Positions 16,671-26,456 are shown, numbered from the stretch's first letter. The stretch: DNA of 64,000 nt from Thiotrichaceae bacterium UBA4486 (GCA_002389045.1 DGNS01000015.1:121991-185990); one strand, 5' to 3'. Numbers and translations are program-made. The notes: a model not told the origin generated them from the sequence alone.

Positions 16671-19600
16671 TCACGAAGTTGACAACCCCGCATAAGCCAG
16701 CACCAGCCATTTGCTGCCGACGCCCTCGAAGTTGACCTGCACGCGGGCGTTTGAACCCTCGCCTTCGACATTCAGGATCACGCCTTCACCAAAGCGCTTG
16801 TGCGACACGCGCTGGCCCAGTGAATAACCGGTGTCATTACCGCTGTAGCGATTCGTTTGCGGGTTGGCCCGCGATGACTTGCGAAAAAACTCCTGTTGCA
16901 CGGTGCCGCCAAGACGTATTTCGTTCAATAAGTCCTCGGGCAACTCGCGCAAAAATCGCGAGGGCCTTGGGTAATAATCACTGCCGTGCAGCCGCCGGTG
17001 CTGGGCATGGGTCAGGGTCAGGTGTTTTTGTGCGCGGGTAATGCCAACGTAACACAGCCGGCGTTCCTCCTCGAGCTGGTTCGGATCATCACTGCTGCGC
17101 TGGTGCGGAAACAGGCCTTCCTCCATACCGACGAGGAACACTTTGGGAAACTCCAGGCCCTTGGCCGAGTGCAGGGTCATCAGGAATACGCAATCGCTGT
17201 GATCGGCGGCCTGGGTATCACCGGATTCCAGCGCGGCGTGGGAGAGAAACGCGGCCAGCGGCTCCATATCGCCGTGCTCGTCCTCGGAGACGGTAAAACT
17301 GCCGGCGGCGCTGACCAGCTCTTCCAGATTCTCGATCCGTGTCTCGCCTTTCTCGCCCTTTTCCTTGCGGAAATGTTCAATCAGGCCACTCTGTTTGATC
17401 ACCGCGTCCACGGCATCATCCAGTGACGCGCCTTCGATGGACTGTGCCATGCGGGTGATGAGACCGAGAAAGGCTTCCAGTGATGACACCGCGCGGGCGG
17501 CCAGCATTTTGTCGCGCACCAGGGAAACCGCGGCCTGCCACAGCGAACACTGTTCGCGCCGGGCCAGATCGCGGATCTCCTGCACCGTGCGTTGACCGAT
17601 GCCGCGTGTCGGCGTATTGATAATACGTTCGAAGGAAGCATCGTCGTCCCGAATCGTGGCCAGGCGCAGGTAAGCCAGGGCGTCCTTGATCTCGGCGCGT
17701 TCGTAGAACCGCATGCCGCCGTAAACCCGGTAGGGAATGGACGCCTGCATCAGTTGTTCTTCAAAATTCCGCGACTGCGCGCTGACCCGGTAGAGTATGG
17801 CGAAATCGTCGTAGCGATCACCGCCGGCATGGGCGGCACGGATGCGGTCAATCACGAAACGGCTTTCGTCCTGCTCGTTGTAGGCCATATAAACATCGAT
17901 GGCGTCGCCATCGTCACCCTCGGTCCACAATTCCTTGCCCAGGCGCGAGGTGTTGTTGGCGATCAAGGCATTGGCGGCCTTGAGGATGCGCGCGGTAGAA
18001 CGGTAGTTCTGCTCCAGCCGCAGCAAATCGCTGTCACGGAAATCGCGGCTGAATTCCTGCATGTGATCCATGCGCGCGCCGCGCCAGCTGTAAATGGAGT
18101 TGTGGGTCACCATGCCATTGGCGATGTAGTTATGCGTGGGGCTGACGTTGATATCGAAAACCCGGGTATCACACCGCTCGTATTCCACACTTTCGATGAC
18201 ATCAAAGCCACGCTGTTCATCCGCCATGACCATGCCGGGCCTTAACGCGGCTGCCTTGATGAAAGGCAGTGAGCGGTCAAGGATATGACCATTGAGCACC
18301 AGTTGTGCGTCGAGTACATCCCGGATTTTTTTTGCAATGCTTATGATTTCACCAAAGTCCCTGCGACAGGTTTCAAACCGCCAACTCCTGCCCTGTTTTT
18401 TCGCTGGACGGACACTGAGACCAATGGATCCGAGCGCGGCCCCGGCCTGATCATCCACCCCCACTACAGAAATTCTGTGCATGGGATTGCGACCGCGACG
18501 ATCACCACAAAGCGTGATCACAACATTGTGCCTGTTGGAATTCCTGCCCTGTGGCCTGTGGTGTGGCAAGTCCACGTCCAGCCCGACATCTTCCAGCAGT
18601 TTTTCCGCGCTGCTCTGCGTTTCGAGGGATTGGTAAACGTCGGCGATGAGCTTCTGGTCATGCACCAGACCGTTTGTGGAACCGCCTTTTCGGGGAACAA
18701 ACGGCAAGGTAGGTAACCCGTAACGCAAAGAGGTAAGAACTTCATCCGATCTGGCCTCATTTTCCGTAGTATGCGTTCGAATGATCCATAATGCGTCGGC
18801 GCGTTCCTGCAAGGCTCTTTGCTTGAACCCGGCCTGCGCTTTTACCTGGCCTTTTGTATAGACCTGGGATGTTCCCAGCCGGTAACCGATACCTCTTTTG
18901 TACATCAAATATAAAAAATACGTCTGCGGGGTTTCTCCGAGAACGTAACCGGCAAAATGGGTATGCTCAGGGGTGGTTTTCAGAACCCGGCCGGAACGCA
19001 AGGTCAGGCGAATCATCAGACCTCTGCGCCGGCGCCGGAAACAATCAGTGACCCTGGCCGGTCGAAAATCCCCGGCGCCAAAACTCGACAGCACCTCGTC
19101 ACCGGGTCGAATCTTCTCGACCGGCCTGGTTTTGCCATCACCCATGGTTATGGCTGTGCCTGCATCGACGCACTGATCATCATCGCCGACCGCGAACAGG
19201 TTGCCCCCGGAGCCGACCAGCAAGCGCAGCCAGGCGTACTGCAGGGAGTTGGTATCCTGGAACTCGTCAACCAGTACGTGTCGGAACCGCTGCTGGTAGT
19301 GGGACAGGATCTCGCGGTTGTCGCGAAACAGTTCGTAGGCACGCAGCAGCAGTTCGGCGAAATCCACCAGGCCGGAGCGTTCGCACTGTTCCTGGTAGTT
19401 GTTGTAAATGCGGATCATCTGTTGCAACACCGGGTCGCCGTGATCCTCGATGTGCCGCGGTCTGAGGCCGTCATCCTTACGGGCATTGATGAACCACTGC
19501 GCTTCTTTGGGCGGAAACTGCGATTCATCCAGTTCCATGGCGCGAATGACCCGGCGGATGAGACGGTACTGATCGTCACTGTCCAGGATCTGGAAACTCT

Positions 19601-19925
19601 GCGGCAGTTTCGCAGCTTCCCAGTGCGCGCGCAGCAGGCGATGGGCAAGACCGTGGAAGGTCCCCACCCACATGCCGCCGATGGGCCGTTGCAGCAGTGA
19701 TTCGATACGACCGCGCATCTCGTTGGCGGCCTTGTTGGTAAAGGTCACGGCCATGATCCCGAGCGGGCTGGCCTGTTCTGTTTCGATATACCAGGCAATG
19801 CGGTGTACGAGCACCCGGGTTTTGCCGCTGCCGGCGCCGGCCAGTACCAGCAGGTTGCCGGTGGGCGCGGCCACGGCCTTGCGCTGGGCTTCGTTGAGGG
19901 GATCAAGTACCGAGGAAACATCCAT
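16671..19925 (-). CDS. uvrD: DNA helicase II (UvrD/PcrA family) containing an intein
   Basis: The 1,084-residue precursor is a superfamily 1 helicase of 726 residues interrupted by a 358-residue intein. Helicase motifs seen are the Walker A AGAGSGKT (29-36), Ia TFTNKAANEM, II VDEFQDTN (219-226), III GDDDQ (247-251) resumed as SIYSWRGA (610-617), IV LEQNYRST, VI VGITRAQKHL, and a C-terminal Tudor-like tail (RVSHKRFGEGVILNVEG). It unwinds DNA in mismatch and nucleotide-excision repair and removes proteins from DNA. The intein must be spliced for ATPase motif III to form. It is divergent from pmbA; a heptamer array begins at its stop. Confidence 0.95.
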   Translation of the reverse strand: MDVSSVLDPLNEAQRKAVAAPTGNLLVLAGAGSGKTRVLVHRIAWYIETEQASPLGIMAVTFTNKAANEMRGRIESLLQRPIGGMWVGTFHGLAHRLLRAHWEAAKLPQSFQILDSDDQYRLIRRVIRAMELDESQFPPKEAQWFINARKDDGLRPRHIEDHGDPVLQQMIRIYNNYQEQCERSGLVDFAELLLRAYELFRDNREILSHYQQRFRHVLVDEFQDTNSLQYAWLRLLVGSGGNLFAVGDDDQCVDAGTAITMGDGKTRPVEKIRPGDEVLSSFGAGDFRPARVTDCFRRRRRGLMIRLTLRSGRVLKTTPEHTHFAGYVLGETPQTYFLYLMYKRGIGYRLGTSQVYTKGQVKAQAGFKQRALQERADALWIIRTHTTENEARSDEVLTSLRYGLPTLPFVPRKGGSTNGLVHDQKLIADVYQSLETQSSAEKLLEDVGLDVDLPHHRPQGRNSNRHNVVITLCGDRRGRNPMHRISVVGVDDQAGAALGSIGLSVRPAKKQGRSWRFETCRRDFGEIISIAKKIRDVLDAQLVLNGHILDRSLPFIKAAALRPGMVMADEQRGFDVIESVEYERCDTRVFDINVSPTHNYIANGMVTHNSIYSWRGARMDHMQEFSRDFRDSDLLRLEQNYRSTARILKAANALIANNTSRLGKELWTEGDDGDAIDVYMAYNEQDESRFVIDRIRAAHAGGDRYDDFAILYRVSAQSRNFEEQLMQASIPYRVYGGMRFYERAEIKDALAYLRLATIRDDDASFERIINTPTRGIGQRTVQEIRDLARREQCSLWQAAVSLVRDKMLAARAVSSLEAFLGLITRMAQSIEGASLDDAVDAVIKQSGLIEHFRKEKGEKGETRIENLEELVSAAGSFTVSEDEHGDMEPLAAFLSHAALESGDTQAADHSDCVFLMTLHSAKGLEFPKVFLVGMEEGLFPHQRSSDDPNQLEEERRLCYVGITRAQKHLTLTHAQHRRLHGSDYYPRPSRFLRELPEDLLNEIRLGGTVQQEFFRKSSRANPQTNRYSGNDTGYSLGQRVSHKRFGEGVILNVEGEGSNARVQVNFEGVGSKWLVLAYAGLSTS
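18099..19172 (-). mobile_element. Intein in UvrD motif III
   Basis: The insert covers residues Cys252 to Asn609. The N-terminal splicing block starts CVDAGTAITMGDGKTRPVE; block B is TPEH (Thr318, His321); block F is VFDINVSPTHNYIANG; the C-terminal block is MVTHN followed by Ser610 as the +1 nucleophile. All residues for standard class 1 splicing are present. The roughly 240-residue centre (about 330-570) has no LAGLIDADG or HNH motif I can see, so the homing nuclease is absent, decayed or of another type. Inteins are known at this conserved QSIY site in UvrD proteins of diverse bacteria, as far as I recall. Confidence 0.93.
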
Positions 19926-20067
19926 CGGCGTATTTTAACAGACCCGCGCAAACAGCGAAGAATGAATGTATTAATGACAGCCCGCGGGTGAATCTCCGGT
20001 TCCCGAATGTGTCATCTGGTGTAGGATCAAACATCGAATACAACTCATACACAGCAAGGATCCACCA

Positions 20068-21399
20068 TTGAATCAGCAAAAACCCAACCAGGAACTTTAC
20101 AATCTTGTCGAGAGCATCATGGCCGAAGCCAGGCGCCAGGGCGCCACGGCGGCCGAGGCCGAGATAGGTACCGGAACGGGCCTGGCCGTCACCGCGCGGC
20201 TTGGTGAACTGGAAAAACTCGAACACGAACGCGACAAGGGGCTCGGCGTCACCGTGTATATGGATCACCGCAAGGGAACTGCCAGCAGCTCCGACTTTTC
20301 CACGGACGCCATCCGCGAAACGGTGACCGCGGCCTGTAATATCGCCCGCTATGCCAGCGAAGATCCGTGCAGCGGACTGGCCGATGCCGGACTCCTGGTG
20401 CGCGATGTGCCAATGCTGGATATCAATTATCCGTGGCAGTTGACACCGGAGGCGGCCACGCAAATGGCTATCGAGTGTGAAACCGCGGCCCGCGACTGCA
20501 ACAGTCGCATTCGCAATTCCGACGGCTGCATGGTCAACACCTATGCCGGAGAGCATGTCTATGGCAACAGCAATGATTTCATCGGCGGCTGGTGCTGGTC
20601 GGTGCACATGCTCGACTGTACCGTTATCGCCGGGGACGAGAAAGGCATGCAACGCGATGGCTGGTACAGCAAGGTCAGGGATCCCGATGATCTTGAAAGC
20701 ACGCAATCCGTTGGCCGCGAGGCCGCGCGGCGAACACTCGCGCGCCTCGGTTCCAGGCAACTGTCCACCCGGCAATGCCCGGTGATTTACGAGGCGCCGG
20801 TAGCGTCCAGCCTGTTCTCGCCGTTTCTGACCGCGGTTTCCGGGAGTGCGCTGTATCGCGGCGCCAGTTTTCTCAAGGATTCGCTCGGCCAGCCGGTTTT
20901 CGCCGATCATGTGCAAATCAACGAGCAACCACATCTGGCCAAAGCGCTCGGCAGCGCGCCGTTTGATAATGACGGCCTGCCGACACGCAATCGCGACATT
21001 GTTCTCGACGGCGTGCTGCAAACCTACCTGCTCAGTGTCTACTCGGCGCGGCGCCTGAAAATGCAGCCCACCGGTCATGCCGGCGGCGTACACAATCTGG
21101 TTGTCGAGAGCGGCGGTGACAGCCTTGATGACCTCATCAGAGAGATGAATACGGGACTTCTGATCACCGACATGATCGGTTTCGGCGTCAACCAGGTGAC
21201 CGGCGATTACTCGCGCGGCGCCAGTGGTTACTGGGTGGAGAACGGCGAACTGCTGTACCCGGTGGAAGAAATCACGGTTGCCGGCAATCTCCGCGACATC
21301 TATAAAAAAATCCTCAAGGTGGCTAATGATGTCGATACCCGCGGCAATATCCGTACCGGGTCGGTACTCATCGAAACCATGACGGTGGCGGGAAATTGA
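20068..21399 (+). CDS. pmbA: Metalloprotease PmbA (TldE)
   Basis: The 443-residue protein is the PmbA/TldE subunit, partner of the TldD metalloprotease that trims microcin precursors and degrades the CcdA antitoxin. Family marks are an N-terminal helix EARRQGATAAEAEI, the DSS-type STDAIRETVTAACNIARYAS region, and the C-terminal GFGVNQVTGDYSRGASGYWVENG. TldE lacks the zinc-binding HExxxH, which is also not seen here. The start is TTG with AAGGA 7 bases upstream; the next ATG would cut 17 residues from the first helix. tldD is not in the window. It is divergent from uvrD. Confidence 0.93.
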   Translation: MNQQKPNQELYNLVESIMAEARRQGATAAEAEIGTGTGLAVTARLGELEKLEHERDKGLGVTVYMDHRKGTASSSDFSTDAIRETVTAACNIARYASEDPCSGLADAGLLVRDVPMLDINYPWQLTPEAATQMAIECETAARDCNSRIRNSDGCMVNTYAGEHVYGNSNDFIGGWCWSVHMLDCTVIAGDEKGMQRDGWYSKVRDPDDLESTQSVGREAARRTLARLGSRQLSTRQCPVIYEAPVASSLFSPFLTAVSGSALYRGASFLKDSLGQPVFADHVQINEQPHLAKALGSAPFDNDGLPTRNRDIVLDGVLQTYLLSVYSARRLKMQPTGHAGGVHNLVVESGGDSLDDLIREMNTGLLITDMIGFGVNQVTGDYSRGASGYWVENGELLYPVEEITVAGNLRDIYKKILKVANDVDTRGNIRTGSVLIETMTVAGN

Positions 21400-21457
21400 C
21401 ACTTGTCGGCTGGCTAAAACCGGGCGGGAAAGGTACGATTCCCGGTCCATCTGAACA

Positions 21458-22420
21458 ATGACTGATGTTATGTCGCAAACTTCCGAGGCCCTGCACCCGG
21501 ACAAGACCGCGGATGCCATACAGACCGTTATCCGCCGTGGCAACGAGGTCATCCTCGGCAAGGAACAGGCGCTGCGCCTGGCCCTGACCTGCCTGATCGC
21601 CCGTGGCCACCTGCTCATCGAGGATCTGCCCGGCGTCGGCAAAACCACGCTGGCGCACCTGCTCGCCCGCATCCTCGGTCTCAGTTTCCAGCGCGTCCAG
21701 TTCACCAGCGATCTGTTGCCCGCCGATATACTGGGTGTGTCCATCTATAACCGGGACGATGCCTCATTCAACTTTCATCCCGGACCCATTTTTTCCCAGT
21801 TAATACTGGCCGATGAGATCAACCGGGCCACGCCACGCACACAGAGTGCGCTGCTGGAAGCCATGGAAGAAAACCAGGTCACCATCGAGGGAGAAACCCG
21901 CAGCCTGCCGAAACCTTTTTTTGTCATCGCGACACAGAACCCCAGCCACCAGGTCGGCACCTATCCGCTGCCGGAATCGCAGCTGGATCGATTCCTGATG
22001 CGCATCGAGCTGGGTTACCCGGACAAGGCCGCCGAACGCGAATTGTTCATGGGCGAGGACCGCCGCAGCATGATCAGCGCCATGGACGCGGTGCTGTCAC
22101 CGTTGCAATTACTGTCACTGCAGAAACAGGCGGAAAGCATCCATGTCTCGGGGGCGTTGCTCGGGTACCTGGAGGACCTGATGGCGTTCAGCCGTGAATC
22201 ACGCCTGTTTGTGCACGGCCTGTCACCCCGCGCCGGACTCGCCATCCTGCAAGCCGCGAAAGCCTGGGCGCTGTTACACGGGCGCGGCCAGGTGCTGCCC
22301 GAGGATCTGCAAAGCATCCTGCCCGGCGTCGTGGGTCACCGGCTCGTTGACGTGGAAGACGCTGCCACCACGCCGGACCGCACGGCAAGGCTGTTGATCG
22401 AAAACGTGCCCATTCCCTGA
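21458..22420 (+). CDS. MoxR-family AAA+ ATPase
   Basis: The 320-residue AAA+ protein of the MoxR group has Walker A LPGVGKTT (58-65), Walker B LILADE (115-120), and the MoxR stretch QLDRFLMRIELGYPD. MoxR ATPases act as chaperones for partner complexes, often with von Willebrand or DUF58 proteins. Here it leads a three-gene operon with DUF58 and TgpA-type transglutaminase genes (gaps of 7 bp and a 4-bp overlap), a widely conserved envelope-linked set of poorly known role. Confidence 0.93.
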   Translation: MTDVMSQTSEALHPDKTADAIQTVIRRGNEVILGKEQALRLALTCLIARGHLLIEDLPGVGKTTLAHLLARILGLSFQRVQFTSDLLPADILGVSIYNRDDASFNFHPGPIFSQLILADEINRATPRTQSALLEAMEENQVTIEGETRSLPKPFFVIATQNPSHQVGTYPLPESQLDRFLMRIELGYPDKAAERELFMGEDRRSMISAMDAVLSPLQLLSLQKQAESIHVSGALLGYLEDLMAFSRESRLFVHGLSPRAGLAILQAAKAWALLHGRGQVLPEDLQSILPGVVGHRLVDVEDAATTPDRTARLLIENVPIP

Positions 22421-22427
22421 AACCATT

Positions 22428-23408
22428 ATGGCGGAATCGATCGTCCTCGAACGTTTTCCCGTCTCCAGACGCACGACCTCATCCCATGCCCTGACACGCC
22501 GCCGCGTCTATATCCTGCCGACACGCTATGGACTGCTGTTTGGAATCATGATTGTAGTCATGCTTATCGGCGGTATTAATTACAACAACAGCATGGCCTA
22601 CGTACTGACCTTCATCCTCAGCAGCATGGTCATGATCGGCATCCTCCATACCTACCGGAACCTGGCCGGGCTGGTGCTGACTGCCGTGCAACCGGAACCG
22701 GTGTTCCGCGAACAGACAGCCGCTTTCCCCATCCTCATCGATAATCGCAACAACGAGCAACGCCATGCCATCGAGTTCCAGATCCGCCGGCGCCGATCCC
22801 GCTTCAGACCGGCAGAGCTGATCGCTTCCCGAAATATTGACATCCCTGCCAATGCCCTGCACACGGTCAGCGTGCCGCGCCGGATGCAGAGGCGTGGGCG
22901 AATAACCTGTGGCCAGGTGGCGGTATGCAGCACGTTCCCGCTGGGGTTGTTCCGCGCCTGGGCCCACTTCGAGCATGATCGCCCCTGTGTGGTCTATCCG
23001 AAACCCGCGGGCATGAGGCACCTGCCGGAACCGGTACTGGTCGATCATCACGATTTGACCGGTCCGCGCAGCGGCACTGACGATTTCGTCGGTTTCCGGG
23101 CCTACCGGCCTGGTGACGCCAGCAACAGTATTTCCTGGAAGCATTTTGCCCGTGAGCGCGATTTGCAGGTCAAGCGGTTCCACGGTCAGGGCAGTATGAA
23201 GCTGATACTGGACCTGGATCAGGCAGGTAATTCCAGTTCCATCGAGCACAGGCTGAGTCAGCTCTGCCAGTGGCTGTTGAGCGCCGAACAGAAGGGCCTG
23301 ATGTACGGGCTGGATCTGGGTGCAGTCAAACTGCCCGCGGATAACGGCCGGCAACACCTGCACCGCTGCCTCGAAGCCCTGGCTGATTATGGTGATCCAC
23401 GGTCATGA
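22428..23408 (+). CDS. DUF58 membrane protein
   Basis: The 326-residue protein has two N-terminal membrane segments (about 34-51 and 56-73) and the DUF58 signature GTDDFVGFRAYRPGD (216-230) followed by ISWKHFARERDLQVKRF. DUF58 is related to von Willebrand A domains and is the usual partner of MoxR ATPases. It sits between moxR and the transglutaminase gene, overlapping the latter by four bases (ATGA). Confidence 0.9.
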   Translation: MAESIVLERFPVSRRTTSSHALTRRRVYILPTRYGLLFGIMIVVMLIGGINYNNSMAYVLTFILSSMVMIGILHTYRNLAGLVLTAVQPEPVFREQTAAFPILIDNRNNEQRHAIEFQIRRRRSRFRPAELIASRNIDIPANALHTVSVPRRMQRRGRITCGQVAVCSTFPLGLFRAWAHFEHDRPCVVYPKPAGMRHLPEPVLVDHHDLTGPRSGTDDFVGFRAYRPGDASNSISWKHFARERDLQVKRFHGQGSMKLILDLDQAGNSSSIEHRLSQLCQWLLSAEQKGLMYGLDLGAVKLPADNGRQHLHRCLEALADYGDPRS

Positions 23409-25402
23409 AAACCGGCAGTCCCGCAATGCAACTTCAACATCTGCTATGGCTGGGTCTGGGGTTGAGCCTGGCTACGCTGCCACACCTGGCCCGGATCCCG
23501 ATCTGGGTCAGCATAATGTATGTCACCCTGGTGGCATGGCGGCTGTCCGGACCCCTGCTTGGCTGGCCGCTGCCGAACAGGCCCCGGCGTCTGCTGGTGC
23601 TGGCACAGTATACGCTGGCCATCGCCGGCCTGTTTGCAGTACTGAAAACCTACGGGACGCTCTCCGGACGCGATGCCGGCGTTGCCTTACTGGTATTGCT
23701 CTCCGGTTTCAAATTTCTTGAGGCGCGGAGCGAACGGGATTATTACATTGCCGTGTGCCTGGGGTTCATTCTCGTGGTCACGAACTTCTTTTATACCCAG
23801 AGCATTCCCACGGCCCTGTACATGGCACTGGTGGTGCTGGTGTTAACCACCTGTTTCGTGGTCATGAATGATCGCAACCGCGGTCTCGGGCTCTTGCAAC
23901 GCACCCGTCTCGCCGGGGTTCTGCTGTTGCAGGCCTGCCCGTTAATGCTGGCCCTGTTTATCCTTTTCCCGCGTGTGCCCGGGCCGCTCTGGGGACTGCC
24001 CAAGGACGCGCACAGCGGTATTACCGGCATCGACGATGCCATGACGCCGGGCAGCATCAGCAAGCTGCTGCAATCCGATGCCCTGGCGTTTCGCGCCAGG
24101 TTTCATGGTCGGGTTCCGGAAAAAGGCCGGTTTTACTGGCGTGGCCCGGTACTCACATACAACGATGGCCGCCAGTGGAGCCGTGACGAGAGATTGTTCT
24201 TCGCGCCCGAGAACAAACTGACCAACCTCGGTGAAGCCATCACCTATACCATCACCCTTGAACCCACCAACCAGCGCTGGCTGTTTGCACTGGAGATGCC
24301 GACTGGCACCAGCGACGGGCGCCTGATCAACGACTACCAGATCCTTCGTCACAAACGCATACGCGATCGCATTCGCTATGACCAGGTGTCCTGGCCCGAT
24401 TATCGCCTCAACGATGAATCGCCACGGGTTCTGCGCGCCGCCCTGCAGTTACCCGAGGGATATCACCCGCGCACCATCGAACTGGCCCGGCAATGGCGCG
24501 ATGAAGGCCTGGGCGATCGACAAATCATTGATCGCACCATGCGCCGCTTTAACCGGGAAAATTTTTACTACACGCCGAAACCGCCGCTGCTGGAAGGTGA
24601 CAATATTGATCAGTTCCTGTTTGAGACGCGCAGGGGTTTTTGCGAGCACTATGCCTCGGCATTCGTGGTGCTGATGCGTGCCGCCGGCATCCCGGCCCGG
24701 GTGGTTACCGGTTATCTGGGCGCCACCTATAATCCCGTTGGTGATTATTACAATATCTACCAGCGCGATGCCCATGCCTGGGCCGAAGTGTGGCTGCAGG
24801 ACCGGGGCTGGCAACGCGTCGACCCGACGTCCGCGGTGTCACCACTGCGGGTGCTGGAGGGGATTGACCGCGCTGCTCCGGAAGTCGGCAGGGCCTTTGG
24901 GTTTGAATATGGAAACCATTCCCTGGCTGTAGTAATCATGCGGCAATTTATCGATTCCTGGGACAACCTGAACTACCAGTGGAGTCAATGGGTGCTGGGC
25001 TACGGACCAAAGCGGCAGAAAGAACTGATGCACTACCTCGGTTTCGAGGATATTGACTGGACAGGGCTGACTCTGGGGCTGGTGGTCGCGATTGGCGCTA
25101 TTCTGACAGTCATCGCTGCCTGGTTTTTCCTGCGCCGTCCCCGGGATCCGGAACCGGCGCGACGGCTCTATGATCGTTTTTGCCGAAAACTGGAAAAATA
25201 CGGCTTTTGCCGACTGCCCTTCGAAGGCCCGCTGGATTTCGCCACAAGAGTCTGCCGCCGCCATCCGCGGTTGAAACATGTAATAATGTGCATCACCGAT
25301 CACTATATCGCGGTGCGCTACGGATCCGACCCCGGCCGCCTGGAAGATTTCAGGCGGCAGGTCGAGCGGTTCGACCCGGGTTCGATCATCAAGGCCGGAT
25401 AA
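23405..25402 (+). CDS. TgpA-type membrane transglutaminase (DUF3488/transglutaminase-like/DUF4129)
   Basis: The 665-residue protein has about six membrane segments in the first 190 residues (DUF3488), a periplasmic transglutaminase core, another membrane helix near 560-580 and a cytoplasmic DUF4129-type tail. The papain-like triad is visible: Cys413 in RRGFCEHYASAF, His457 in QRDAHAWAEVW and Asp473 in RVDPTSAV. The related TgpA of Pseudomonas aeruginosa is essential and has transglutaminase activity. The acceptor substrate is unknown, and a cell-envelope role is likely. Confidence 0.93.
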   Translation: MKTGSPAMQLQHLLWLGLGLSLATLPHLARIPIWVSIMYVTLVAWRLSGPLLGWPLPNRPRRLLVLAQYTLAIAGLFAVLKTYGTLSGRDAGVALLVLLSGFKFLEARSERDYYIAVCLGFILVVTNFFYTQSIPTALYMALVVLVLTTCFVVMNDRNRGLGLLQRTRLAGVLLLQACPLMLALFILFPRVPGPLWGLPKDAHSGITGIDDAMTPGSISKLLQSDALAFRARFHGRVPEKGRFYWRGPVLTYNDGRQWSRDERLFFAPENKLTNLGEAITYTITLEPTNQRWLFALEMPTGTSDGRLINDYQILRHKRIRDRIRYDQVSWPDYRLNDESPRVLRAALQLPEGYHPRTIELARQWRDEGLGDRQIIDRTMRRFNRENFYYTPKPPLLEGDNIDQFLFETRRGFCEHYASAFVVLMRAAGIPARVVTGYLGATYNPVGDYYNIYQRDAHAWAEVWLQDRGWQRVDPTSAVSPLRVLEGIDRAAPEVGRAFGFEYGNHSLAVVIMRQFIDSWDNLNYQWSQWVLGYGPKRQKELMHYLGFEDIDWTGLTLGLVVAIGAILTVIAAWFFLRRPRDPEPARRLYDRFCRKLEKYGFCRLPFEGPLDFATRVCRRHPRLKHVIMCITDHYIAVRYGSDPGRLEDFRRQVERFDPGSIIKAG

Positions 25403-25403
25403 T

Positions 25404-26381
25404 ATGGCAGGACCAATGCCGATGAATACACTGTCCAGAGATACTCTCAGGGACGCTATTGCCAGGCAGGAATTGTTCCAGCGGGTACGTATCGAGGACG
25501 TCGAAGGCATCCTCGATCGATGTGAAGTGCTTGAGCTCGACCGGGATGAAACCCTGATCCAGGCCGGACAGACAAACCACGATCTGTACCTGATCCTGGA
25601 AGGCAGCCTGCGTGTGCATCTGGCCGCCGACATGCATACGCCGGTCATCACGCTGCATGCCGGGCAGAGTGTCGGTGAAGTCTCGGTGATCGATCACCAG
25701 TCGGCCTCCGCCAGCGTCATCGCTGACAGTCACTGCCGCCTGCTCGTCATCAGCGAGGAAAGACTCTGGATGCTGGTGGAATCCTCGCACGCCATTGCCA
25801 GCAATATGCTGGTGATCCTGTCACAGCGTTTACGCTACGGTAACTCGGTTATTAACAAGATCAAGGAGCTGCTGCGCGAGTACGAATACAACGCCACCAT
25901 TGATCCCCTGACCAGCCTGTATAACCGGCGCTGGCTCGATAATATGCTGGAACGGGTGATGCACCGCTGCAAGACCAACCATCAGCCGCTCAGTGTGATC
26001 ATGATTGATATCGACTATTTCAAGCAGTTCAACGACACCCATGGCCACCTCGCAGGGGACGAGGCCCTGCGTGTCGTGGCCCGCACCATGTTGCAGAGCC
26101 TGCGTCCTGAAGACATGGTCACACGATTCGGTGGCGAGGAACTGCTGGCCCTGTTACCGGGTCTTGAACTCGAAGCCGCGCGCCGCGTCGCCGAACGCCT
26201 GCGCCTGGCCATAGCCGCCACCCCTATCCAGGATAACGATGGCAAACCCCTGCCCGCGTTGACTATTTCGGCCGGCATCAGTGAAATGGAGGACGACACG
26301 GAACCACTGGACCTGATCAACAAGGTGGATGCCGCCCTGTACCGGGCCAAGCACCAGGGCCGTAACTGCGTTTGCGATTGA
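25404..26381 (+). CDS. Diguanylate cyclase with N-terminal cyclic-nucleotide-binding-like domain
   Basis: The 325-residue cytoplasmic protein joins a cNMP-binding/Crp-type sensor domain (about 25-140, with LIQAGQTNHDLYLILEGSLR and GQSVGEVSVIDHQ) to a GGDEF domain (165-325). The active site is RFGGEEL (GGEEL, 243-247), a functional variant that makes cyclic di-GMP. An RxxD inhibitory site (RPED, 234-237) lies exactly five residues before it, so product inhibition is expected. The sensor motif lacks the usual Arg of cAMP sites where I can align it, so the ligand is open. The gene starts one base after tgpA and is probably co-transcribed. Confidence 0.92.
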   Translation: MAGPMPMNTLSRDTLRDAIARQELFQRVRIEDVEGILDRCEVLELDRDETLIQAGQTNHDLYLILEGSLRVHLAADMHTPVITLHAGQSVGEVSVIDHQSASASVIADSHCRLLVISEERLWMLVESSHAIASNMLVILSQRLRYGNSVINKIKELLREYEYNATIDPLTSLYNRRWLDNMLERVMHRCKTNHQPLSVIMIDIDYFKQFNDTHGHLAGDEALRVVARTMLQSLRPEDMVTRFGGEELLALLPGLELEAARRVAERLRLAIAATPIQDNDGKPLPALTISAGISEMEDDTEPLDLINKVDAALYRAKHQGRNCVCD

Positions 26382-26456
26382 GCCGTTGATTTGCCACTCG
26401 TAACCCTGGCAGGCCGTACTCGACACAGTAAAAGATTAATGTTCTTAACACGCAGT

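Noticed and set aside
18099..19172. Extra enzymatic domain fused into UvrD instead of an intein
   Set aside because: The insert breaks motif III precisely and carries all splicing blocks with Cys1 and HN/S junction residues, so an intein is the better reading.
19903..21744. 613-codon leftward open frame over pmbA
   Set aside because: PmbA on the plus strand is a full-length family member; the leftward frame is its shadow.
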